64,000 nt of DNA from Hordeum vulgare subsp. vulgare. Taxonomy: Eukaryota; Streptophyta; Magnoliopsida; Poales; Poaceae. The notes under the pieces are model-generated. The model saw nothing but the letters and a program-made list of their open reading frames with translations, was not told the DNA's origin and made no database searches. Position numbers and translations under genes: made by a program. Position 1 is the first letter of the stretch. Each line of letters opens with the position of its first letter. Shown here in pieces: positions 34,488-45,921 of this stretch. Where the stretch lies: assembly GCF_904849725.1 (NCBI RefSeq), contig NC_058519.1:580314676-580378675 (forward strand), written 5' to 3'.

Positions 34488-37206
34488 ATGTCTGTTGATG
34501 AATCTCTAGGTTCTCATCAACTTAACTCATTGGCAACATTTCTTGAAGAAAATTTGCACACCTCATCAGATTCCTCAAAAGTCCAAATTCTTCAAGTGAA
34601 GAAAATGGTTGATGAGAAGAAATAACAGAAGGGTGGAAAGAAGAAGGAGACCAACACTGCTTTTGAAATACCTGAAGACATTTATGATGAATATTGCACC
34701 CGTGATGAAGAAATATATGGAAAGGAGACAAAGGAAAAGAGCAAGACGCACTTGCAAAAAATCGAAAGGACATGGGGTAGGTAATGGAAGGAATACACGT
34801 ATGTGACTCCAAAATATATGAATAAATTCGCCTTGAAGCCTCCAGGCCCAAGACCTCCTGTGTGTAATAAACAAGTTGCTGATCCCACAAGGCTGCCTAC
34901 TGGTGAAGACTATCCTCAAGAATGGGCAAAACAACAGGCTAAATTGTACAAAACTTCAAAAGAACCTATGAGGAGATTCGATGTGGAGACTGCTGCTGCA
35001 ACAGCTGATGTCTCCTCCTTTGGTGTTGTCGTTTGTGGCACTGAAACTGCTCCATAGCAGGCTTTAGCGAAGAAATCAGCTATGAAGCCAAACTGTTCAA
35101 CTTCATATTCCCCACAGCAAAATCCTCAATCAGCTCCAAATGTGGCTGCAAAGTCCTAAGTGACTGCCACGAAGTCCTCGCTGCCAATGCAACTCGAGAC
35201 AAGCGAGCGTCCAATGGGGACTCCAATTGAGGACCCTCTACTTCTGGGTCTGCACACACTTCTTCTAGTGCAACCATGAAAAAAAAGATGACCGCTAGGC
35301 AAGGAAAAGGCTAGCCCAAACAAAGTGGTCCTTAATATTCCATCTGGATCTTAGGAAGAAGAACATGCTGATGATGAAGTATTTGCTGCAATCATCAAAA
35401 ATAAACAAGAGAGGGTTGCATAGGCCAAAGGCACCAACATTCCCCTCATGCTGGATCCATTGGTGGTGTTAGACTTCATTGACCTCTCGTATCAAACTCC
35501 TTAAACCCCTATTGATGATTTGAAGCTTCCACCTAGACCAAGTCATGTGCTGACGACCTTCATTAATGAAGAAAAATGGAAGGTTGAAAAGGCCAAAAGG
35601 ACCAGAAAAGCAGAGACTCGAAAAGAAAAATTTCTGAAGAACAACATTCTATCATTGACCCCTGAACAACTCATCTCCACACAAACTCACATAAAAAACC
35701 TCAATGAAGAATTCAGTCGCTATCATGCGGACTGGAAGGGTGCAAAGGCCAGATTCGTCAATGTGGCCACGAAATCCATCAATGATCATAAAGCCAGGGA
35801 TGCAGTCCAAACGCAGCCTCAAATTCCTGAGGCCAGCTCATCTGCTCAACCGAGTGAAGAAATTGCCAGGGTTGAAGAAATGCAAGTGCCTGATGAATCT
35901 GCACCTAAGGAACTTGTGAGGCCAGCTAAAGAACATGTTGTGCCTGAAGAAACTGCTACTGCCAAGACGACTACATCACTCGTGTTGGAAGAATACACCT
36001 CGGTACCAATGTACTCAAAGATGAATAAAGTGCCCCTTCCTTCTGCATCATAAGTGAAGAAAACCAAGGCTCGTGAAAAGGAAGCAGCTAAGAAAAGAAA
36101 AGCATCAACAACCTCATAGTCCTCTGAAGCCAAATGCATGAGGACTTTGCAAAGTTCCTCAACTGCACCTACTAACATCACTCCTATCAGCACTGTACCC
36201 TCTTACGAGGTGGTGCCATTTGGTGTCGAACATGTCATCCTAGAAGGGGATTAAGAAATGGAAGATAATCGATTTGCTGCTTCCATAGAGCAGGTTGATG
36301 AACAAATTTAAGTGGACCCAAATCCTACAATTTCTCAAGACTCAACTCCTCCACCTCAGCATAGAACAGAGGCATGCAATGAAGAAAAATATGAAGATTT
36401 GGATATTGGATGCCAAACACCTGTTATGAACGATGAATATTGGGAAGAAGCTCGACCGAACTCTCCACTGGCAACTCCACTTCAACAAAATCCTCAGTCC
36501 CCTGCAGTCACTAAAGAAATTCATAGAAAGTCTGATGACAAACACATTCCGGTGAAGTCTAACCGGAGAATGAATCAGCAGCATCTGCTGAAGAAACTGT
36601 GAAGCGAACCGCCACTGAGGATAAAGTTGCACCATAAATTGATGAATCTACAAAGCATATTCCTCACGCTGATGAAAATTTGGCTGAACAAACTGCTCGT
36701 CCTCAAGGTGAGGACACTACCGATGAACCGAATGTTCAAAATCCTCAGTCTACTATGATCATGGACAAAATTCCTCAAGCTAAAGACCTCCGCAGACTTG
36801 TGTGCTGAATCAAGACAAATCTTCAACCCAAGATTCCTTGGCCTTACAGTGGCTCAAAAATACCAAAATTCTAGAACGAGAGATTCTTTGATGAACATCA
36901 TTATTTCATTGGCGAAATCCTTATGACTCCCCAAAGATGAGGCGAAAGAGATTCTGGATTGGTGCACAAAAAACTACTATGGTGATGTGCTCTTTGGCAA
37001 GAACAAGCTTTTTTAGCATGAGCTAATTCCTCATGTAGATATGGAACTTATTCCCTGCTTGGGGCCTGTCCTTGATGTTCTGTTCGAAGCTGGTCTACTG
37101 CCATTCTACATGGACATCTGCGACTGGAATGAAAAACTCATTCTTGAATTATGCGCTACTTTGCATCTCTGAGGTGAAGCACACGATGTAAACACTTGGA
37201 TTCTAT
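34488..37206 (+). pseudogene. Third ORF of the SIRE/Maximus-like Copia, decayed
   Basis: Begins MSVDESLG at 34488 and stays in one frame to about 35057, with in-frame TAA/TAG codons near 34624, 34771 and 35055; it then needs frame changes. The segment 35520-36053 is open (177 codons) and highly charged, with a helical, coiled-coil-like KWKVEKAKRTRKAETRKEKF region, followed by a Pro/Ala/Glu-rich tail. Near 36840-37200 the blocks PHVDMELIPCLGPVLDVL and DWNEKLILELCATLH appear; I associate these with the plant 'putative transposon protein' family found in such elements. The similarity ends at 37206. Function is unknown; it sits where env-like ORFs occur in this lineage. Confidence 0.6.
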
Positions 37207-38126
37207 GTCCTAAGACCTGAGCTAGCGCATGTACTCCGGATGGTGACAGACCTACTTTGGGCCGACCAAACGCTACTCTGTGACTCGGTAGTTACAAAGG
37301 TATGTTTCGGGCCTATCCATACCCATGCTGCGAGACATGGTCGAGCAAGATGGAATTTTCCCCTCCGATCAAGAAATATACTCTAGGTCCCTCACGTGAT
37401 CTGACCTGGATAAGCATGTCCATGCGATGAGGATTATGAGATAATGTGAAGTGTTTGTCGGATTCACCGGAACGAGAAAGAGGTCATGCTACAACTAGGG
37501 TGAGAATTTCTCCTTGAGCATGACAACATATATCGTGTGCCAAAGGGAACATGAGTGTGAAGTAAAGGTTCGCCTAACCAGCTTCATCACACACTTCGAG
37601 TTGACGCACATTTCTAGAGGTTGCTACCGACTAGTCGAGCGAGACATGATCTGACCCACTACCAAGTGAGCAAGCACCTAAGGGGTCGCGTGCTTAAAGG
37701 AACGAACACGTCGGCTTTAGGACCCATGCAAGACCCAAGAGTTAAGCCCGTGACGGATGCTTATATGTATTGTAGGTGCGGCACAGTTAATAAGTTGATC
37801 ACTTCGGCGCCATCATTAGGGCTTTGCATGCGTTGTAACTAGCCACCTCCACTCGCTGTCGACTATGTGATTGGAACTAGCAGTGTGCCGCACGGTGTTC
37901 CTCCTACACATGCGGACACCATTAGAGATGGTGCACTTGCGCTCGGGCGAACATGCACGTGGGAACCGGGGACCGGTTATTCAAGGTAGACTGGACCAGG
38001 AGGAGACGGACCACGTAGACGCGCTGACCCAACTCTACTTCCGCTACACGACACTGCACTCTAGTGGTAATGATCTACAATCCATTTGTGCATCATGTTC
38101 TTGGATGTTCTGTGAGTAGGAAAATT
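37207..38126. other. Unassigned 0.9-kb segment, LTR- or TE-like
   Basis: Moderate GC, no reading frame with recognisable protein content and no TIR or paired repeat in the window. Its sharp left border with the Copia ORF3 and right border with a CACTA transposase suggest a fragment of another element, perhaps a piece of an LTR. I do not recognise the family. Confidence 0.35.
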
Positions 38127-39830
38127 TCAATTTGCATGTGATGCACCTACAGTAGAACCAAACAAGAGCTTGCTTGGAACATTGATGAACATGCCGGAGA
38201 AGGCCAAGGATGGGCCAAAGGCAAGAAAAGGCTTAGATTTTTTGGCTATCAGGAAATATCTGCAAATGCCCGGTAAAAAGTTGTCAAAGGAGACGGATAC
38301 GAAAACGAATACACAGATGGAGATGGAAGATAGGGTAAAATAGTAAAGAGGAAGGAAGATTTGTATTGCCCCCTCTTGATTCACCTTTGATCCGAAGGAG
38401 GTCGATCAATTGTTCAAGTGCCTTACCAGAATCAAAGCTAGTTCCAGATACTCTGGGTAGATAAGCAGATACATAGGCATGAGGAAAAAAAGGTCCAGGA
38501 GGATGAAGTCTCATGACCGTCACATGATGATGACGCAGATACTCCTGGTTGCACTTAGATGGATTATGTACACACATGTCCGTGATATGCTTACTGACCT
38601 ATGCCACTTTTTTGTCGCTTTCTTTTGAAAATCGATCAGTGTGAAGAAACTCTGAATGCTACATGAAGAGATCGTTTCATACTAAATGAGCTAGGAATGT
38701 ACTTACCGCCCACATTCTTTGACATCGTGGTGCATCTGTGTGTCCACATCGTGGAAGACATCATTGACCTAGGACCAACATTCCTGCACAGTTTCATGTC
38801 ATTTGAGAGGATGAATGCGGTCATCAAAGGATTCGTTCATAACATGTACCATCTGGATGGAAGCATCACCTAGGGCTATCTGACCCAAGAGTGCATCTAC
38901 TTCTTTGAGAATTATCTAGGCGGTTGAGACCATGTTGTTGGTTTGCCCGTCAACAAGAACTATGGAAGGCTCAAAGGTGAAGGTCACATCACCGGTCAGA
39001 GGAATTGAATGAGGACACCCCGGGCCAATGCCATGGTTTTGGCATAGCAAACTTAGTAGTGCTAAAACACCTAGATGTGCTAGAAGATTTTGTGACACTA
39101 CACAAAAAGACCATTGCAAAAACTACCATGACCGGGGAGTGCAAAGGATGGACGCTAAAGTTATTACTATTCACAACTCCACTTTCTTGTGTTGGTTCAA
39201 AGAGCGAGTTTTGGCTAATCGCTCGCAAGAGGGTTGTCTGAATGTAATGTTCATATGCACCTTAGCACATGGCCCATCGACCAACCTCATGACTTATCAG
39301 GCATATGATATCAACGGATACACCTTCTACACGAATAACAAAGATATAGACAGTGATAACCAAAACTTAGGGGTATCGATACAAGCCATGACCGGCAGCA
39401 CAACGGAAAGAAACTTCAGACGGGTCGAAGATATCTGGGAGCCTGACTACTCTGGAGTGCACAAGATGACGATGTTCTGTGTTAGATGGGCTAAGAACAT
39501 ACACAAAGTGAGCCAACATTTCACTACCATGTGTATACCTGATGCCAATAGCGTTACTGTGACTGCCACTGCCAAAAATGAGCCATGGGTACACACTAAG
39601 CACGTGACGTAATGCTTTTTCATAATCGACCCGAGCTATCCCATTTGTGTTCTCGTGAGGAAAGGCGAAAGGAGAGCATCATTGGAGTGGATGGACTCGC
39701 CAACAAGGAACACTACGACCAGTACAACAACCCGATGAGAGAAGATGACGACGACGATGAACCTTATGTCAAAAGAAGATGCAAGGCTACATTACCTAAG
39801 GAAGATTATACTCCCTAGGAAAAGAAAAAT
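38127..39830 (+). pseudogene. CACTA transposase (TnpD-like) relic (CACTA-C), C-terminal half
   Basis: Frame-broken similarity to the second half of a TnpD-like transposase. Blocks in order: TLMNMPEKAKDGPKARKGLD (38180), MKSHDRHMMMTQILLVALRW (38500), then FFDIVVHLCVHIVEDIIDLG with FLHSFMSFERMNAVIKGFV (38715-38845), WFKERVLANRSQEGC, AHGPSTNLMTYQAYDINGY and FRRVEDIWEPDYSGVHKMTM (39180-39480), and an acidic C-terminus ending near 39818. Between them are several stops and frameshifts. The catalytic N-terminal half is not present upstream. It is distinct from CACTA-B, which has a different sequence for the shared blocks. Confidence 0.75.
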
Positions 39831-40577
39831 CACGACAAGGGGCTCAATTATTCGATAACGAACAAAAGAGAAAAGAAGACGATCAGTCTGAAGCTATCAT
39901 AATTTGGGTCTATCTATTTTGTATACGTACTTAACACCGTTATTAGTCAAACGATCTAATATATATTATCCACTAATTATTATCCGGAGGTGCTCGTAGT
40001 GGGAGGAGATGTTCACGTTATAGTGGGAGTCCGAGGCATTAAGGGGGATACTTTGTTATTAATTACTCCATAAACAACGCTAACCCTAACCCATGCTACA
40101 ACTTTAAACAAAAATGAAAAGGAAATACAAATAAATTTTAGCAAATAAAAGGAAATAAAATAAAATTGTATTGTGTCAAAAATAAAATTAAATAAAAGAG
40201 AAATAAATAGGAAAAATAAAATTGAATAACGGAAAACATAGTAGTAGTGCTCGTTGAGCAAAAAAGAACTACGTCTAACCTATCTACGAAAATAAAAAAA
40301 TAAAAACAAAATAAAAAGGGGAAACTAGTAAGAGCATTGCTTTATTTGTAACGCGCTATATAGCTAACTTAGCTATAGGACGTTTCTGCCCTAACCAGCA
40401 CTACTACTCGGTTATTCACCCTACTACCATTTCTAGTCGTTCCTCCCCGCTCCTCACACTCATCTCACCCGCTCCCTCTCCCTCTCTCTCGGGCGCCGCC
40501 ATCATCGCCTCCCGCCCCATTGCTCGACGTCATCGCCTCCATTGTTGTCGTCGCTGCATGATGTCGTTGCCTCCATC
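39831..40577. other. AT-rich tail and CT-rich stretch flanking CACTA-D
   Basis: 39831-40350 is strongly A/T-rich (AAATAAAA runs) with no gene. 40440-40577 is C/T-rich with GCCGCC motifs and looks like a 5' leader or promoter-proximal region of some older element. CACTA-D is inserted at its end (target ATC, 40575-40577). The sequence resumes at 46752 with a similar C/T-rich composition. Confidence 0.4.
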
Positions 40578-40701
40578 CACTACAATAAATATGCTCATAC
40601 ATGACATTTTTTAAGATGTCGTTGATGAATTCGTCATAAATCTATGATGATTTCATTTGAGATTGTCGTAAGCCGTTTGAGGGGATCAAATCTACATATA
40701 A

Positions 40702-40782
40702 ATTACGACGATGTGAGTGAAAATGTCGTAACCACAACAGATGATAATTTTTACGACGATTATAAAAACATCGTAACATGTT
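40702..40782. repeat. Left subterminal repeats of CACTA-D
   Basis: Direct and inverted copies of TTACGACGAT occur at about 40702 and 40750, with ATGTCGTAA and ACATCGTAA between and after. The same words recur near the right end (about 46545-46690). Confidence 0.65.
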
Positions 40783-40948
40783 CTAACAATGTTGACATGT
40801 CACTCGTGGGTCCATACTATCCCACCTCATCCATGTATTGAATTTTTTATACCACTTTTCTATTGGGCTATTTTTTTCATCTTACTTATATATTGGGCTT
40901 GCTAATGGCCTTGTTTGTGGTCTGTCCACATCGTCTGCACCACGCTGG

Positions 40949-41040
40949 TAAATGGCAAAAATTCGAGCGCCGCTGGGACTCGAACTCACGATCTGTCTGC
41001 CCAGAGCGCATGGTCCGCACAACTGCGCTAGCCATTTTAC
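40949..41040 (-). ncRNA. tRNA-like / SINE-like palindromic segment inside CACTA-D
   Basis: On the reverse strand the segment contains an A-box-like TGGCTAGCGCAGTTG and a B-box-like GAGTTCGAGTCCC about 40 bases later, the internal promoter spacing of a tRNA gene. The T-arm stem is partly broken. The segment is bounded by a near-perfect inverted repeat (plus strand GTAAATGGC ... GCCATTTTAC). No intact cloverleaf is evident, so a functional tRNA is unlikely. A tRNA-derived SINE remnant or an old tRNA pseudogene captured by the CACTA are the main options. Confidence 0.35.
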
Positions 41041-41103
41041 TTCGGTTAGTTGATACAACTAAATGTATATATAGTAAATTTAGATAGATACAACTGCGCT
41101 TCC

Positions 41104-41640
41104 CTAATTTAACAGGCAGAGGGATGCAGTTTTGGACTTAGCCATTTTCAGAAAAGGAGTGGGCGGCGGCGAATCTAGTGACCGCGGCGGGAGCTGATGC
41201 GGAGGTGACCGGCAGTGGGGGCTGATGCGAAGGTGACCGGCGGCCGTGACCAACGGAGGGGGCTGGTGCGGGGACGCACGCTGAGCGGCGGAGGGAGAGG
41301 GGGCTGGTGCGGGGGCGTTGAGTGGCGGAGGGAGCTGGTGCAGGGACGCACGCTGAGCGGCGGAGGGAGGTGGTGCAGGCTCGCTAAGCTGCAGAGGGAG
41401 TTGGTGTGGGGCTCTGAGCGGTAGAGGTCTGGTCCGGCGGCGGTGGCGCGCACTTCTTCCCCTGGTTCTTCGAGGTATGAGGCTACTTCTTCCCTTGCTT
41501 TTTCCTGGACATGGATGAATGTTGCTTCTTCCTGAACATGGATGAATGGTCCGTCGCCAAATTAATCTTCTTAAGTATTTTGTTTCATGGATGAATGTTG
41601 CAGTAGTGGGTTCTAGCATTGCTCTTTAATACTCCATTGT
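41104..41640. other. GC-rich leader of CACTA-D with short tandem repeats
   Basis: A GC-rich stretch with repeated GCACGCTGAGCGGCGGAGG and GGGGGCTGGTGCGG words, upstream of the TnpD-like start. Long open frames on both strands here (for example 41104-41619 reverse) are composition artefacts of the repeats. It probably acts as promoter-proximal/5' untranslated DNA, which is inference. Confidence 0.45.
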
Positions 41641-41908
41641 TTAAATCAGCCTAAATCACTTTGCTTGCTCCTGGAGTATATGATATATCCCAAATAAAAT
41701 TGTTCTGATTTCAAAAGCTCGCTGAACAAATTCTCTCCTGAATCCATTGTAGTAAATTTGTGCCTTTTGTTGCTAGCTTTGAATGCAAACAATATTGATA
41801 ATATTGCTCACAGTTGATTTATCTAGGTTTGGTTTGCTTTTTTCTAGCTACTGTTGGTCTCCGAGCTTTGATTGATGCTAAGTTGCAACATTTTTTGGTC
41901 TTTGGCAG

Positions 41909-42992
41909 ATGGACAGGAGTTGGATTAAAGGAGTTAGAAGGATTTCCGCTGAATATACAAAAGAAGTCGAAGAATTTATGCAATTTGTTCGCAGTAGTGC
42001 TGCCGATGATGCTCACGTTCTTTGCCCATGTCGGAGCTGTCTCAACCGTGGACAACAACCTCTAGGAACTGTAGAGGCTCATCTGTTGATTTATGGGATG
42101 GCAAGCACATATGATCGGTGGGTCTATCATGGAGAACCTTTACATGCTGAACCTGAACCTGGTGCAGACCCACACCATGTTGATGAAGGCAATGATTTTG
42201 TACAAGATGATCTGCCAACAGGTGCTGGTTTTGAGGAGGAGGGTGGAAATAAAGATGACAGAATTCCTGAGCTGTTAAAGGATTTATACAATTCAGAACC
42301 ACAAGGTGATCGACAGAAGACAATCTTTGCCGAGCTATTAGAGGAGGCGAAGTGCCCAGCTAGTGATGGTGGTAATTTGTCCAGATTTTCCTTCACCGTG
42401 AAGTTACTTCACGCCAAGTCTTTCTACCGGATGACCAATGTTCCATTCAACGGATTACTCCGTATCATGACCTTGCAATATCCAGATAGCAAAATTCCCA
42501 AATCTTATGATGAAGCATTGAGTATAATGAGCAGATTGGGACTTGGCTATGTTTCAATCCTTGTCTGCCCGAATAACTGTGTCTTGTTTTAGAAGTAGTT
42601 TGCCCACTACGACGAGTGTCCAAAATGTAATGCCTCTAGTTGGAAAAATGATGATGGGAAGAAGCGGATATCGGTGAAGGTATTGAGGCACTTTCCTTTG
42701 ATTCCAAGGGTGCACATGATGTTTATTTTGAAGAAACAATCGGAGGAGGTACGATGGCACAAGCTAAATCGGAAAGCCGTGGAGGGTGAACTCAGCCATG
42801 CAGCTGACGGGGAGGCATGGGAAGAGTGGGACAAATTAGATAAAGAATTTGCCGCTGATCCAAGGAACTTTAGACTCGGCATTGCCGGTGATGGTTTTAA
42901 TCCATTTGGAAAGATGAGCACATCCTATAGTATGTAGCCTGTATTTGTGATTCCATACAACCTTCCGCCATGGGCATGTATGGATCAGTCCA
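41909..42992 (+). pseudogene. Truncated TnpD-like CACTA transposase of CACTA-D
   Basis: The N-terminal third of a CACTA transposase. The start MDRSWIKGVRRISAEYTKEV lies directly after TTTGGCAG, a likely 3' splice site of a leader intron. A transposase-associated domain with CPCRSCLNRG and YDRWVYHGEP follows (residues about 30-75), then HAKSFYRMTNVPFNGLLRIM, and the start of the Transposase_21 domain (CPNNCVLF, then HYDECPKCNASSW). Two stops (TAG AAG TAG, 42590-42598) interrupt it without changing frame; the frame continues through DPRNFRLGIAGDGFNPFG to about 42992. There the family normally continues for several hundred residues, but here the catalytic core is deleted. Confidence 0.8.
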
Positions 42993-43119
42993 ACGTCATT
43001 TTGCTTGTGCCATTAATTTACTAGGATTGAATAAAACTAAGATCTTGTAGGATACCTTAGTTGTTTGAGTTGTCTTGCTTCCCTATGCATTTCAACCATT
43101 CATCTAATGGTTATGTTTT

Positions 43120-45921
43120 CTTATTCATGTAAAGAAGAACCCCCCACTGAGATCGAGAACATTAGGGATAGAACTATGATGAGGAACAACCACATGTTCC
43201 AATCACTAGGCATTGGTGCGATAGTATCAATGATTAGGAATTCAAATGCATGTGAAGACAGTAGTGCAGCTACTTGTGATGAATCGGCATCTGCCATAAC
43301 ACAAGCTGGAAGCTCAGACAACAACCCTAAAGATGATGAATTTATTTATGGAGAGGAAGTTGATTACAAATTAGTGAAGAAGAAAGGAAAGGTGCAAACT
43401 CTATCTTGTTTGGAGTGGGATTTGAATGTTGTGTGCTTTCTTTTTTCGTACATTGCACAATTTTCTTGAGGTCTAGTACTGCCATCCTTGCCTTTTATAC
43501 GACACCCTGCAGGTTTCTAGCAAGAAGAAGTGTGCTAACAGAAACAGGAGGAAAGTTTCAGAAACATCTAGTCCAATGGCTCCAGGGAGGGTGTTAGCTC
43601 TATCTCCAGTAGGATCAAAGAGGATTCTGACACCTGATGAACCAGTTGTGGCTAGACTCACTAGGCAGAAAGTAAGGGAGGATGTTGATAAGAGCCCGCT
43701 GCCCAAGGGTCAAGGACCACTGCGAACTGATGATGAGTTGGCTTCCATGGAAGAAGGAAGCAGGATGTGCATGGACCTCAGCCCCGTCGCACCTTCTGTG
43801 GTCAGCAATCATGGCCATGAGTTGAACTTGGCAGTCCTTTCTAGAGAACCTGAGCAGCCAATGGGTGATGAAGGCATGTTCATCTAGTTTTCTTTTCTTA
43901 CTAGTTCATTTTCTAAATGTAAGCAATGCATGTATGGGTGACTATTAGTCTCGACTAATGTTTGAATGTATCCTTTTCAGGCGTTGTTGCTGTGGTCAAG
44001 AATTCTAGGAATGGCAAAGGGCTAGAAAAGTTGACACGTTCAATGGGAGCAAAGGTAAGAATTGAAATCGCTGAAGGGATGAGGCATCCGGAGAAGCCCG
44101 TGCAGGCTGCGAAGCTAGCATTTAAGGGTGGCCTCATTGCGAGAGCTCATATGCTGCTGCTTCCTCACTTCAAGGAGAATAAAAAGAACCCAAGTCTTGT
44201 GCAGAATTATATAGGAAAAGTATCTGTAAGCTAACTATCTTGTTGCTGAATATGGTCTTTATTCCCTGTTATACATCTCATATGATGGTTAATCTTGGTA
44301 CTTCTCTTGTTAGCTGCCTTTGTAGGCAAATTTTGAGGTGGACACGGAATCAAGTGTCATTCAGTATGCATGGACTGATATCTTGAAGAATTTTTTGAGG
44401 AACAGACGCCATCATGTCAAGAAGGAGTACTTTGACAAAGTCGAAGCAAGCAATGTTAGCATCAAGTCCCCTGTTTCTAACAAAAGGGATATTGAATGGC
44501 AAAGGCTGGTCGAGTTGTGGTCAAGTCCAAGACACAAGGTATGTAAATGCTTGACTGTTGCTTTAACTTGCCCATGCAAACTGTCTGATTTTCTTTATTT
44601 TATGGAAATGATGATCTGATGTGCACATATGTAGGAGACATGTGCCAATAACAAGGTTAATCGAACAAAAGTCAAGTTTGCGCAGAAAACTGGTTCAAGA
44701 TGTTATGTTGCTCATGTGCATGCAACTATAAGATCAACACTGTTGTTCCTTTAGTTGTTTTCCTTTAGAAATAAGCATCAATTTGTTGCGAAAGCTAATG
44801 GTTGGATTGTTGTTGAAAAACATTTCAGCAAGAGCAAAGATAGGGTGAAGTGTTGTCTGCATTCGACATTTTCAAGGCGACACACAACAGCACCAAACAC
44901 AGATTCTCGGAGGATGTTCAAGTTGCTATAGTAAGTAATCTTCCTTGGATTTGTTTCTGGCCTCATGTGCTATACCGTTGTATGCTCTAGGAGTGAAAAC
45001 ATGGATTTGTTTCTGGATGAGCCACTATAAGTAGTATATGCATCAGCTCCTTTTGTGTCCAGCATTTTATTGTAACAACGAGTAAAATGCATGTTTGGCT
45101 TTGTATTATTATCCTGCTATGTGCTGATACATGCTTATACATGTAGTTTGCTGAGTCTAAAATAACAACCAGTAAAATAACAACGAGTATATGGATGAGT
45201 CTAAAATATCTTGATTGCTCGGCTTATCAGAATATGGAATACCACACTTTTATGTGCTGATACATGCTCCTCTCCCTGGTTCTATTAACATGAAACAAGT
45301 ATTGCTGATACATGCTTGATTTGAGGAAATCATGTGCCTATCTTAGTTTCTAGAAGCATACGTATAGCATTACTATTCATTATTCTTCATTATTGTCTGC
45401 TTATGTTCCTATCTTAGTTTCTTGTATAAGTATTGCTGATACATACTTTCCTCATTATTGCTTGCTTATTTCGCTTTCTTTCTCATGGATTTAAAATGTT
45501 TCTCAATGCATCCATTATCTTTCAGACTGAGATGGAAGAGAAGTTGATTGCTCCTGTACAAGAAGGCAAAGAGCGAAAGTCTTCTGTTTCAGTTGCTGCG
45601 GAAGTTCTAACCAAGCATCGCCCATCAAGCAAATTCTTGAAGAATGTTGGTCTGCAGCCAAACTCTACTGACAAGTCCAGCAAGTCGAATGCTGCTGTCA
45701 ATGCTCGTGTGCTGGATCTACAAGAGCAGATCGAGATGTCGCATCAACAAAGTGAATTCATGCGTGAAGAGATGGATGCCATGAAGAGGAAGGCAGCTGA
45801 AGCTGAAGCTGCACAAGCCAAACGCGACAAGTCGTATGAGCTGCTGCTCAAGAAGGTGGAAGAAAACGATGCGAAGTACGCTCAGATGATGGCGCTGCGT
45901 GGAGCCAAAACAGGGAACTAG
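43120..45921 (+). CDS. TnpA-like protein of CACTA-D, multi-exon gene
   Basis: Probably the DNA-binding accessory protein of the element (Transposase_24/Ptta-En/Spm type). Exon junctions that keep frame: donor at 43392 to exon 43513-43864; donor GT at 43865 to exon 43981-44225; GTAAGC at 44226 to exon 44326-44538; GTATGT at 44539 to exon 44635. Then come a less certain exon near 44830-44930 (followed by GTAAGT) and a last exon 45526-45921. Conserved parts are IEIAEGMRHPEKPVQAAKLA, WQRLVELWSSPRHK plus ETCANNKVNRTKV, TGSRCYVAHVHA, and a C-terminal coiled coil with a KRKAAEAEAAQAKRDKSYEL core. A stop after the TGSRCY block and one in the next exon suggest either an extra intron or mild decay. The first coding exon is not fixed. 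Confidence 0.65.

Larger units (their letters stand above)
25730..37206 (+). mobile_element. Decayed SIRE/Maximus-like Copia element with a third ORF; 3' end missing
   Basis: Order: 5' LTR, tRNA-Met primer site, UBN2-type Gag, protease, integrase, reverse transcriptase, RNase H, a long spacer with a TATA box, then a third ORF region. The extra coding region after pol is typical of the SIRE/Maximus lineage. Every coding block carries multiple stops and frameshifts. No matching 3' LTR occurs in the window, and the third ORF stops matching its expected continuation at about 37206. The element was therefore truncated by deletion or later insertion. The lineage name is from memory. Confidence 0.75.

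Noticed and set aside
40013..40261. 82-codon reverse ORF rich in Phe and Ile
   Set aside because: Translation of A/T-rich runs; no coding evidence.
41104..41619. 171-codon reverse ORF rich in Pro and Ser
   Set aside because: Produced by GC-rich tandem repeats in the CACTA-D leader; low complexity, no family pattern.
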